Source of the DNA: Salinicola sp. | GTDB taxonomy: Bacteria; Pseudomonadota; Gammaproteobacteria; Pseudomonadales; Halomonadaceae | NCBI GenBank assembly: GCA_002695065.1 | Contig: NZNW01000013.1 | Location: forward strand, 19,954 to 83,953 | Length of the DNA: 64,000 bases | Reading direction: 5' to 3' | In this document: positions 8,047 to 16,754 of the stretch, piece after piece | Position numbering within the stretch: the first letter of the stretch is position 1 | Layout: every line of letters starts with the position of its first letter | Translations under genes and position numbers: made by a program | Notes under the pieces: model-generated | Seen by the model: only the letters and a program-made list of their open reading frames with translations | Database searches by the model: none | What the model was told of the DNA's origin: nothing

Positions 8047-8889
8047 TCAGCCCCAGTGGGTCAGGATGACGCCGCCGAGAATCAGTCCGCCGGCGAGCAG
8101 CCGCTCGCGGCGCAACGGCTCCTTCAACCAGATCACGCCGATGGCGATGGCGAACAGCACGCTGGTCTCGCGCAAGGCCGCGACCAGCGCGATCGGCGCC
8201 TGGGTCATGGCCCAGATGGTGATGCCGTAGGCGCCGAGGGAGAGCGCGCCGCCGATCAGACCGACCCGCCAGTGGCGGGTCAACTCGGGCAGCGTCCGAG
8301 CGCCGCGCATGGCCACCAGCGCCAGCAGCATGCCGAAGCCGTCGAGCAGGAACAGCCAGATCACGTAGCCGATCGCATCGCCGTTGGCGCGTGCGCCGCT
8401 GCCGTCGGCCAGGGTGTAGCCGGCGATGAAGGCGGAGGTCGTCAGGGCATTGACCAGCGAGGCGCGTTCCAGGCGCGGCCCCTTGCCGCCCCGGAAGGCC
8501 ATGCACAGGATGCCGAGGACCAGCACCGCGATCCCCGCATAGCCGATCCACGAGGGGTGCTCGCTGAGTGCGAAGACGCCGATCAGCGTCACCAGCAGCG
8601 GTGCGCAACCCCGGGCGATGGGGTAGATCTGGCCGAGGTCGCCGACCCGGTAGGCCCGGGCCAGGAACACGTTGTAGCCGATATGCAGAACCGCCGATAC
8701 CGCCAGCCACGGCCAGGCTTCCGCCCGCGGCAGCGGCACGAAGGCGACCCCGGCGAGGGCGATCACAGCGCAGGCGGCCTGAATCAGCGAGATGCTCAGC
8801 AACCGGTCCAGGCCCACCTTGACCAGCGCATTCCAGCTGGCGTGCATCAGGGCACCGGCCAGCACGGCGAGGAAGACGGGCGTCGTCAA
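8047..8889 (-). CDS. EamA/DMT family membrane transporter
   Basis: Inner-membrane protein of 280 residues with ten predicted helices arranged as two EamA repeats; the second repeat contains APIALVAALRETSVLFA and a WLKEPL turn, which are hallmark features of the drug/metabolite transporter superfamily. The start is a TTG at 8889-8887 preceded by AAGGA. It lies 126 bp upstream of the amidoligase on the same strand, so it may be co-transcribed and could export or import the compound made or degraded there; that link is inferred. The family includes amino-acid and metabolite exporters, and the substrate cannot be read from sequence. Confidence 0.87.
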   Translation of the reverse strand: MTTPVFLAVLAGALMHASWNALVKVGLDRLLSISLIQAACAVIALAGVAFVPLPRAEAWPWLAVSAVLHIGYNVFLARAYRVGDLGQIYPIARGCAPLLVTLIGVFALSEHPSWIGYAGIAVLVLGILCMAFRGGKGPRLERASLVNALTTSAFIAGYTLADGSGARANGDAIGYVIWLFLLDGFGMLLALVAMRGARTLPELTRHWRVGLIGGALSLGAYGITIWAMTQAPIALVAALRETSVLFAIAIGVIWLKEPLRRERLLAGGLILGGVILTHWG

Positions 8890-9060
8890 CGCAAATCCTT
8901 TTCACTGCGGGTATTCGAGGGCAATGACGCTACGGCTGTCATTCAATTGTCATATCTTGCCACAGGCTTCGGGTGATCGTCGCCCTGCGCCACGGTAGGA
9001 TGGCACGACCATGATCGGTGCCTCATCGATCCCCGTCGCCCCGTGAATCCCGGAGAACGG

Positions 9061-12000
9061 ATGTTCAGCGTCCTGCATGCCAATCATCTTGAAGATCTGC
9101 ACGACCTGGCATTGGCGCTGATCAAGCGCCATCGACTGCCGCCACTGACCCCGGAGACTTTCCTGGTGCAGTCCAACGGCATGGCCCAGTGGCTGCGCCT
9201 GTCGCTGGCCGAAGCCGACGGGATCGCCGCCTCGGTGGATTTCCCGCTGCCCTCGAGCTTCGTCTGGCGTGCCTACCGCGCGGTGCTCGAACAGGCCGGA
9301 GGGGAGGACGAGGGGCAGTCGATTCCGCTGCACTCGCCGTTCGACAAGCGGCCGCTGGCGTGGCGTATCTTTCGGCTGCTGGAGAGCGCGGTCGCCGCGG
9401 AACCGGTCGTATTCGCGCCGCTCGCCCACTATCTGGGCGCCGGGCCGGCTGGCGCGATGCCAGACGCTGCGGGGGGCGAGTCCGGTGGCGAGGTCCCTGC
9501 GATGACTGGCGTGCAGCGCAGGGCGGCCGAGCAGGCGGAGCGCAAGCGCTGGCAACTGGCGGTCCGCCTGGCGGATCTGTTCGACCAGTATCTCAACTAT
9601 CGCCCGGACTGGCTGGCAGCGTGGGAGGCGGGGGAGGAGTCGCCTCGGGACCTGCCCGTCGACCAGCGCTGGCAGCCGGCGCTATGGCGGGCGCTGATCG
9701 ATGACGCCGGGCCCGACGAGCGGGCGTTTCACCGCGCCAACCTGCATGGTCGTTTCCTGCACGCCGCCAGGCGACTGCAGAGCTGCCCCAGGGGGTTGCC
9801 GCCGAGGCTCTTCGTCTTCGGCATCTCGGCGCTGCCGTCGCAGACGCTGGAGGCGCTGCATGCGCTCTCCGGGGTCATCGATGTGTTTCTGATGATCACC
9901 AACCCCTGCCGCCACTACTGGGGCGACATCGTCTCCGACCGCGAGGCGATCAAGCGCGCCGGTCGGCTCTCCGCCGAGGCGGTGGCACGCCAGCAGGCCC
10001 GCCACCCCGAAGCGCCCTGGCTCGAAACGCTGGACGAGGAGGCGCTGCACCTTCAGGCCAACCCGCTGTTGGCCGCCTGGGGCGCCCAGGGCCGCGACTT
10101 CATCGTCGGTCTCTACGAGTTCGAGAGCCAGGATGGCGGTTTCGACGTCGAGACCGATCTCTTTCGCGACCCGGCGGCGGACGCTGAATCGGCTGCCGAA
10201 CGAGCGCCCCTGCTCAACCAGTTGCAGCAGGACATCCTCGATCTCAGGCATCCGGGGGAGCGCACCCGGGAGAGCGGTAAACGCAAGATCGCGGCGGACG
10301 ACGCCTCGCTGTCGCTGTTCAGCGTGCATTCGCCGCTGCGCGAAGTGGAAGTGCTGCACGACCGGCTGCTGGCGGCCTTCGAGGAGGCCAGTGCCGAGGG
10401 GGCGCCGCTGCGGCCGCGTGACATCCTGGTGATGGTGCCGGAGATCGACGTCTACGCCCCCTATATCGAAGCGGTTTTCGGCCGGCTGCCCACGGACGAT
10501 CCGCGCCATATCCCCTTCACCATCGCCGACCAGGTTGCCAGTGAAGCGCATCCGATGATGGTGCTGATCCTGTCGCTACTGGAACTGCCCGAGCGGCGGC
10601 TGGGGGTGAGCGAACTGCTCGATGCGCTCGATGTGCCGGCGTTTCGGGCCCGTTTCGCCATCGACGAAGCCGAACTGCCGCGCCTGCGGCGGTGGCTGGC
10701 GGACAGCGGCGTGCGCTGGGGACTCTCGGGCGCGCATCGCCAGGCGCTCGGGTTTCCGGCGCTGCACGAGAACAGCTGGGCGTTCGGGCTCGAACGCATG
10801 CTGCTGGGGTATTCCACCGGCGCTTTGCCCTCCACCGGCCCGATGCCGTCGGGGCGATCCTCTGGGGCCGTCCACCGGCCCGATGCCGCCGGGCCGCAAG
10901 TACCGAACGGGACGTCTGCCGACAGCGCGTGGCAGTTCGACGCCATCGTGCCCTACGACGAGGTGGGCGGGTTGGAGGCGGATCTGGCGGGGCGGCTCGC
11001 CGAGCTGATGCAGGTGCTGGCCGCCCAGTGCGAGGCCCTGAGCGAAGCTGGCACGCCAGCGGGCTGGCTGATGCGACTGCGATCGCTGATGGAGGCGCTG
11101 TTCGCGCCGACGGCACTGGACGAGCACGATGTGCTGGCGCGGGTGGACCAGGCGCTGGGCCGCTGGCAGGAGAGCTGCGAGCTGGCCTCGTTCTCGCAGC
11201 CGATCGGCCTGGCGGTGGTGCGCGATGCGCTCAAGGCCGAGCTCGACGACGGCGGCCTGGCCCAGCGCTTCCTCGCCGGCAAGGTCAATTTCGCCACGTT
11301 GATGCCGATGCGTGCCATTCCGTTCCGGCAGGTCTACCTGCTGGGGATGAACGACGGCGCCTATCCCCGAACCCGCCAGCCCCAGGACTTCGACCTGATG
11401 GCGCAGCGCCCGCGGCCGGGGGATCGCTCGCGCCGCGACGACGATCGCTACCTGCTGCTCGAGGCGCTGCTCTCCGCCCGCGAACGGTTGACGCTGTCGT
11501 GGGTCGGCTTCGACCAGCGCGACAACACGCCGCGACCGCCCTCGGTGCTGATCGGCGAACTGCTCGATACCCTCGAGCAGGGCTGGCGTCCGGCCGGCCC
11601 TCCGGGGGATGGCCCGGCGGTGGACGACGAGACGGCGCTGGCGGCACGGCTGATCGAGACCCACCCGCTGCAACCGTTTTCGCGTCGCTACTTCCAGGCC
11701 GACGATCCACGCTACACCTTCGATGCCAGTTGGGCGCCATTGCACGACACCCGCGACGATGCCGAACGGGACACCGGGCAGAACGTCGCCGAGCCGGCCC
11801 CGCCCCCGTCGCCGGACGAAGCGCTGGCGCTGGCCGACCTGCAGCGGCTGCTGCGCCGCCCCTGGAGCGTCTACCTCGGCCGCCTGGGAGTGCGTTTCCA
11901 GGAGGCCGAAGTTCCCGACGAGGATAGCGAGCCTTTCGTCCTCGATGCGCTGGAGGACCACACCGTCAAGCGCGAACTGCTGGACGCCGGGCGCCGCGGC

Positions 12001-12825
12001 GAACCGCTGGTGCAGATGGCGGACCGGCTGCGTCTGGCGGGGCGCCTGCCGGCTGCCGGTTTCGGCCTGGCCACCATCGAGCCGACGCTGAAACGGCTGG
12101 AGACGCAACTGGAGACCTGGCGACGATTGACCGCGACCGCCAGCGAGCGGGAGCCGCCACTGCTGCGTTTCGAGGCAGCGGCTGCCGACGACGTGCCGTC
12201 GCTGGCGCTGGAGGCGCGCGTCGACGGACTGTTCACGGACGAGCAGGGCGGCTGCCGATTGATGACGCTGGAAACCAGCCATTTCGGTCACTTCAAGCCC
12301 GAGGGCGACGGCCCGTGGAAGAAGCTCGGCAAGCCGCATCGACTCCATGCCGGCTATCTGCGCTGGCTGCTGGTCAATGCGGCTGGCGAGGCGTCGTGTC
12401 ACTGGACGGCGATCTTCGAGGATCGCTGTCTCGATTTCCCGCCGCTGGAACGGCTCGAGGCGAGGCGGCGACTGACAGCGTGGTTGGCGAGCTGGTGGCG
12501 GGCCTGGTGCAAGCCGCTGCCGGCCTCGGGGGAGCTGGTCCGCACGCTGTGGGGCCAGTGCCGTGCCGAGACGCTGCAAGCCCTGGCCGCGGGAGAGGCG
12601 CCCGAACCGGCGTTGCGGGAGCGGCTTGCCGCGGACTACGAGGCCGGCAACTACCAAGTCGCGGCGCTGGTCCAGCGAGAGGGCGGCCTGGGCCAGCTCT
12701 GGCGTGACTTCGAGGCGTTCGAGGCGGCCGGTGGCGTGGCCGAGAGCGTCCGCCACTACCAGCCGCTGCTGGAGGCGATGCGCCAGGCGTCGCAGCGCAT
12801 TCATCTTCCGAGGGGCGACTCATGA
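9061..12825 (+). CDS. recC: Exodeoxyribonuclease V subunit gamma (RecC)
   Basis: RecC, 1254 residues from the ATG at 9061 (GGAG six bases upstream); E. coli RecC is about 1120. RecC is the Chi-recognising, non-catalytic helicase-like subunit of the RecBCD helicase-nuclease for double-strand-break repair. The start LHANHLEDLHDL, VQSNGMAQWLRL near residue 40, and PMRAIPFRQVYLLGMNDGAYPR near residue 750 are family signatures. An extra Gly/Ser/Pro-rich segment at about residues 583-620 contains an imperfect nucleotide repeat. The stop overlaps the recB start by ATGA. The order recC-recB-recD differs from E. coli, where ptrA separates recC and recB. Confidence 0.95.
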   Translation: MFSVLHANHLEDLHDLALALIKRHRLPPLTPETFLVQSNGMAQWLRLSLAEADGIAASVDFPLPSSFVWRAYRAVLEQAGGEDEGQSIPLHSPFDKRPLAWRIFRLLESAVAAEPVVFAPLAHYLGAGPAGAMPDAAGGESGGEVPAMTGVQRRAAEQAERKRWQLAVRLADLFDQYLNYRPDWLAAWEAGEESPRDLPVDQRWQPALWRALIDDAGPDERAFHRANLHGRFLHAARRLQSCPRGLPPRLFVFGISALPSQTLEALHALSGVIDVFLMITNPCRHYWGDIVSDREAIKRAGRLSAEAVARQQARHPEAPWLETLDEEALHLQANPLLAAWGAQGRDFIVGLYEFESQDGGFDVETDLFRDPAADAESAAERAPLLNQLQQDILDLRHPGERTRESGKRKIAADDASLSLFSVHSPLREVEVLHDRLLAAFEEASAEGAPLRPRDILVMVPEIDVYAPYIEAVFGRLPTDDPRHIPFTIADQVASEAHPMMVLILSLLELPERRLGVSELLDALDVPAFRARFAIDEAELPRLRRWLADSGVRWGLSGAHRQALGFPALHENSWAFGLERMLLGYSTGALPSTGPMPSGRSSGAVHRPDAAGPQVPNGTSADSAWQFDAIVPYDEVGGLEADLAGRLAELMQVLAAQCEALSEAGTPAGWLMRLRSLMEALFAPTALDEHDVLARVDQALGRWQESCELASFSQPIGLAVVRDALKAELDDGGLAQRFLAGKVNFATLMPMRAIPFRQVYLLGMNDGAYPRTRQPQDFDLMAQRPRPGDRSRRDDDRYLLLEALLSARERLTLSWVGFDQRDNTPRPPSVLIGELLDTLEQGWRPAGPPGDGPAVDDETALAARLIETHPLQPFSRRYFQADDPRYTFDASWAPLHDTRDDAERDTGQNVAEPAPPPSPDEALALADLQRLLRRPWSVYLGRLGVRFQEAEVPDEDSEPFVLDALEDHTVKRELLDAGRRGEPLVQMADRLRLAGRLPAAGFGLATIEPTLKRLETQLETWRRLTATASEREPPLLRFEAAAADDVPSLALEARVDGLFTDEQGGCRLMTLETSHFGHFKPEGDGPWKKLGKPHRLHAGYLRWLLVNAAGEASCHWTAIFEDRCLDFPPLERLEARRRLTAWLASWWRAWCKPLPASGELVRTLWGQCRAETLQALAAGEAPEPALRERLAADYEAGNYQVAALVQREGGLGQLWRDFEAFEAAGGVAESVRHYQPLLEAMRQASQRIHLPRGDS
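10831..10888 (+). repeat. 40-bp-spaced direct repeat inside recC
   Basis: An 18-base unit TCCACCGGCCCGATGCCG occurs at 10831-10848 and again, identically, at 10871-10888; a weaker relative (TTCCACCGGCG) precedes it at about 10811. It lies in the extra low-complexity stretch of RecC and keeps the reading frame open. It looks like a local duplication tolerated in a surface loop. Confidence 0.75.
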
Positions 12826-15800
12826 CCGACAGCCGCGACCGTGCCGATGCCGCGATGGACGAGGAGGTCGTCCCGCTGGCGCTCGACGGCCTGCCGTTGA
12901 CCGGACGGCATCTGATCGAGGCCAGTGCCGGCACCGGCAAGACCTTCACCCTGGCGGCACTCTACGTTCGCCTGGTGCTGGGGCCGCTACCCGGGCGCGA
13001 GGCGGTGGATTTCCCGCGTCCGTTGACGCCGCCGGAGATTCTGGTGGTGACCTTCACCGAGGCCGCCACCGCCGAGCTTCGCGGGCGTATCCGCGCGCGC
13101 CTCAAGCAGGCGCGTGACTGGCTGCTGGCCCGCCCCGAGGACCGCGCCGACCCGGTGCTGGCGACCCTGCTGGCACCGCTTGCGGCTACCGGAGAGACCG
13201 CCTGCCGCGGCGGGGCCAAGCGGCTGGACCAGGCCGCGCGACTGATGGACGAGGCGGCGATCTTCACCATTCACGGCTTCTGCCAGCGCATGCTGACCCG
13301 CCACGCCTTCGACGCCGGCGCACGCTTCTCCGCCGAGCTGCTGCAGGATGGTCAGGCGCTGCTGGCTCGGGCGGTGGAGGATTACTGGCGGTGCGAGTTC
13401 TATCCGCTCGACGAGCGCTGGCAGCGCCAGATCCGCTCGCGCTGGAGCGGGCCGGAGGCCCTGACCACCGCGTTGCGGCCGTTGCTGAAGGATGGCGAGC
13501 CACAGCCGCTGTGGGTGGATGGCGTGGCGGTGACTGCGCCCACATCGCTGGCGGCGTTGCTCGGCGGTTTCGAGCGTGAAATGGAGAAACGCCAGGAGAT
13601 CGAGTCCGCCCTGCGCGGGCACTGGGATGGGGAGGCGATCCGCCAGACGCTGCAGGGGGCGTTCGACGCCGACGCGCTGAAGAAGAACAGCTACAAGCCG
13701 GAAGAGCTCGAAACCCGTCTCGCCGCCTTCCAGAGCTGGCTCGAGCAGGGCAGTTTCGACAAGGCGGAGGATGTCACCGACAGCAGCGGCCGTTTCTGGC
13801 TCAGCCAGGAGAAGCTGGCGGGCGCGACGAAGAAGAATGCGGCGGTGCCCGAGCATCCGTTCTTCGGCTGGCTGGATCGGCTCGCCGAGGCCGGCACGCC
13901 ATTCGATGCGATTGCCTCTCAGGTGCTGGTGCACGCCCGTGACCGGATCGCGATAGCGTTCGCGGAGGAGAAGCGGCGCCGCGGGCTGTGGGAGTTCTCG
14001 GATCTGCTCAACGATCTCGATGCCGCCCTGGCGCCGGGCCGGAACGGCGGCGATGCCGCGCTGCGGCTGGCGGCGCGTATCCGCCAGGAACTGCCGGTGG
14101 CGCTGATCGACGAGTTCCAGGATACCGATCCGGTCCAGTACCGGATCTTCTCGCAGGTCTATCGGGCCCCGGAGAGCGACCCCACCGCCACCGCGCTGCT
14201 GATGATCGGCGATCCCAAGCAGGCGATCTACGCCTTTCGCGGTGCCGACATCCACACCTACCTGCGCGCGCGTCGGGCCACGCCGAGCCGCTTCACGCTG
14301 ATGCGCAACTTCCGTTCGACACAGACCATGGTCGAGGCCACCAACGCGCTGTTCCAGCGTCACCCCCAGCCGTTCGGCAGCGCCGAGATACCGTTCGTGG
14401 CGATCGACTCCCAGCCCAAGCCGACGCGGCTGGTCGACCGAGACGGTGGGCCGGTGTCCGCGCTGGGAGTGTGGTGGCCGGACACCGAGCGCTACAGCCA
14501 GGGCGATTATCAGGCGACGATGGCGTCGGCGACCCGGGCCGAGGTCCAGCGGTTGCTGGAGGGCGAGTGGCGCTTCGCCGGCGCCACCGGCGAGCGTGCG
14601 GTCCAGCCGGCCGATATCGCCATCCTGGTACGTAACGGGCCGGAGGCACTCAAGGTGCGACGGGCGCTCGCCGACGGCGGGATCCGTAGCGTCTACCTCA
14701 GCGAGAAGTCGAGCGTGTTCGACACCCCGCAGGCGTTCGAGCTGTTGCAGCTGTTCGAGGCGGTGGCCCAGCCGCGCCAGGATGCCCGGCTCAAGGCGGC
14801 ACTGGCGACCCAGTTGCTCAACGATTCGCCGCGGGCCCTGGAAGCGCTGCTGGCCGACGAGCTGGCGTGGGAGCGCGAAGTCGAGCGCTTCGGCGACTAC
14901 CATCGCCAGTGGCAACGGCGCGGCGTACTGCCCATGTTGCGCAGGGTGATGCAGGATTTCCGCGTCGCCGAACGGCTGGCCCAGCGCGTCGACGGCGAGC
15001 GGGCGTTGACCGATCTGCTCCATCTCGGTGAACTGGCCCAGAACGCCCAGCAGCGGCTCGATGGCGAACAGGCGCTGCTGCGCTGGTGGCACCGGGCGCT
15101 GCAGGAGGGCGTCGCGACGTTGGACAGCCAGGCGCTCAGCCAGCGTCTCGAGAGCGACGAGGATCTGGTCCGGGTGGTCACCGTGCACAAGTCCAAGGGA
15201 CTCGAGTATCCCATCGTGTTGCTGCCGTTCGTCTGCTCGCATCGGCCGGCGGAGCCGGATCGCCGGACCGGACTGCTGGCGGTGAGGCCTCCCGGCGACG
15301 AAGGCAGCGTGCTGGTGGCCTCGCCTGACGACGATCACCAGCGCGAGGCCGATCTGGCGCGACTCGACGAGGATGTCCGTCTGCTCTACGTCGCGCTGAC
15401 CCGTGCCGCCTACGCTTGTCGACTGGGTGTCGCCCATGTCGGTCGCGGGCGGGGCCAGGGCGGCTGCCTGCACGAGACCGCGCTGGGCCGGTTGCTGGGC
15501 AGCGCGCAGACGGACGATGGTGCGGCGCTGCTGGATCGGCTGCGGCAGGGCCAGCGCGACGGCTGGCTGGCGGTCGAGCCGCTGCCCGAACCGCCGGATC
15601 ACCGGCTGCGAGCGGCGATGGCCGCCCCGGAGACCAAACCGGCGCGGATCTTCGACGGCGAGATCGACGATGACTGGTGGATCGCCTCCTACACCTCGCT
15701 GATAGCGGATGCCCGTCGCACCGTGGGCGAGGAGGAGGAGGCGTGGAACGGCGACGACACCGGCGATGGTGGGGGCGAGGATGCGGTCGCGGCCAGCGAG

Positions 15801-16754
15801 GACCTGCCGGCGACGCTGGACATCGAGGTCAGCCGCGAGCGGGATCCGGTACCGCGGCCCAGTATCCGTGCGCTGTTCGATTTCCCGCGGGGGCCACGCC
15901 CGGGAACCTTCCTGCACGGCTTGCTGGAAACGCTCGACTTCGATCGCCTGGACGAGCCCGGCTATGCCGTGGCGCTGCGCCGGGAGATCGACCGCCGTCT
16001 GGCGACCAGCGGATTCGATGCCGAGTGGGCGCCGCTGTTGCAGGCGCTGCTGCTGGAGCGGCTGCGCTCGCCGTTGATGGCCGTCGACGGCCACTCGGTG
16101 CGCCTCGATCGCCTCGAGTCATGGCGGCCCGAGCTCGAGTTCTGGCTGCCGGCATCGGCAGCCTGGAGCGAGCCGCTGGATCGTCTCGTCTCACGGCTCG
16201 AGCCGCTGCCAGGCCGACGACCCCGGCTGACGCCGCGCAAGCTCAACGGCATGCTCAAGGGCTATATCGATCTGGTCTTCGAATCGGGAGGGCGCTGGTA
16301 CGTGCTCGACTGGAAATCCAATCATCTGGGCGATACGCCGGACGACTACCAGGGCGAGCGCCTGGCCGCGGCGATGGTGGATCACCGCTACGACCTGCAG
16401 TACGTGCTCTACGTGCTGGCGCTACACCGCCTGCTCGCGTCGCGGCTGGAGGATTACGATTACGACCGGCACATGGGCGGCGCCTGCTACGTCTTCCTGC
16501 GGGGACTTTCCGAGGCGCCGCTGTCCATGGCGCCCAAAGCCGCGCCTGAGTCTGCCAAGGCGCCCAAAGACGCGCCTGAGTCTGCCATGGCGGCCCAGGG
16601 CGCGTTCGAGCCTGGCATGGCGTCCGAAGTCGCCCCCGGGGTGTTCCACCGGCGCCCGTCGCGGGCGTTGATCGAGGCGCTGGATGCGTGGCTCGAGGGT
16701 GACGCCGGGCCGGCGGGCGCGTTGCTGCGACAACCCACGGAGATACCGACATGA
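12822..16754 (+). CDS. recB: Exodeoxyribonuclease V subunit beta (RecB)
   Basis: RecB, 1310 residues from the ATG at 12822 (ATGA overlap with recC); E. coli RecB is 1180. It is the 3'-5' helicase and nuclease subunit of RecBCD. Motifs in order: Walker A ASAGTGKT at about residues 34-41, VVTFTEAAT, DEFQDTDPVQY near 430, GDPKQAIYAFRGAD near 463, VHKSKGLEYP near 787, and the C-terminal nuclease with LDWKSN near 1162 and YDLQYVLYVLALHR. Between the nuclease core and the C-terminus (about residues 1236-1275) sits a run of four 10-residue repeats of the MAPKAAPESA type that E. coli RecB lacks as far as I recall. The stop overlaps recD by ATGA. Confidence 0.95.
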   Translation: MTDSRDRADAAMDEEVVPLALDGLPLTGRHLIEASAGTGKTFTLAALYVRLVLGPLPGREAVDFPRPLTPPEILVVTFTEAATAELRGRIRARLKQARDWLLARPEDRADPVLATLLAPLAATGETACRGGAKRLDQAARLMDEAAIFTIHGFCQRMLTRHAFDAGARFSAELLQDGQALLARAVEDYWRCEFYPLDERWQRQIRSRWSGPEALTTALRPLLKDGEPQPLWVDGVAVTAPTSLAALLGGFEREMEKRQEIESALRGHWDGEAIRQTLQGAFDADALKKNSYKPEELETRLAAFQSWLEQGSFDKAEDVTDSSGRFWLSQEKLAGATKKNAAVPEHPFFGWLDRLAEAGTPFDAIASQVLVHARDRIAIAFAEEKRRRGLWEFSDLLNDLDAALAPGRNGGDAALRLAARIRQELPVALIDEFQDTDPVQYRIFSQVYRAPESDPTATALLMIGDPKQAIYAFRGADIHTYLRARRATPSRFTLMRNFRSTQTMVEATNALFQRHPQPFGSAEIPFVAIDSQPKPTRLVDRDGGPVSALGVWWPDTERYSQGDYQATMASATRAEVQRLLEGEWRFAGATGERAVQPADIAILVRNGPEALKVRRALADGGIRSVYLSEKSSVFDTPQAFELLQLFEAVAQPRQDARLKAALATQLLNDSPRALEALLADELAWEREVERFGDYHRQWQRRGVLPMLRRVMQDFRVAERLAQRVDGERALTDLLHLGELAQNAQQRLDGEQALLRWWHRALQEGVATLDSQALSQRLESDEDLVRVVTVHKSKGLEYPIVLLPFVCSHRPAEPDRRTGLLAVRPPGDEGSVLVASPDDDHQREADLARLDEDVRLLYVALTRAAYACRLGVAHVGRGRGQGGCLHETALGRLLGSAQTDDGAALLDRLRQGQRDGWLAVEPLPEPPDHRLRAAMAAPETKPARIFDGEIDDDWWIASYTSLIADARRTVGEEEEAWNGDDTGDGGGEDAVAASEDLPATLDIEVSRERDPVPRPSIRALFDFPRGPRPGTFLHGLLETLDFDRLDEPGYAVALRREIDRRLATSGFDAEWAPLLQALLLERLRSPLMAVDGHSVRLDRLESWRPELEFWLPASAAWSEPLDRLVSRLEPLPGRRPRLTPRKLNGMLKGYIDLVFESGGRWYVLDWKSNHLGDTPDDYQGERLAAAMVDHRYDLQYVLYVLALHRLLASRLEDYDYDRHMGGACYVFLRGLSEAPLSMAPKAAPESAKAPKDAPESAMAAQGAFEPGMASEVAPGVFHRRPSRALIEALDAWLEGDAGPAGALLRQPTEIPT
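16527..16646 (+). repeat. 30-bp tandem repeat (4 units) inside recB
   Basis: Four in-frame 30-base units at 16527-16556, 16557-16586, 16587-16616 and 16617-16646 encode decapeptides of the pattern M/K-A-P-K-x-A-P-E-S-A. Units 1 and 2 differ at only a few bases; units 3 and 4 have drifted. Because the unit is a multiple of three, copy-number change would lengthen or shorten RecB without a frameshift. Confidence 0.9.

Noticed and set aside
10576..12804. Long minus-strand frame opposite recC (742 codons)
   Set aside because: Shadow of recC with the same composition bias and no recognisable domain.
12987..16094. Very long minus-strand open frame opposite recB (1035 codons)
   Set aside because: It is the GC-bias shadow of recB: low-complexity Arg/Gln/His composition, no motif and no ribosome site.
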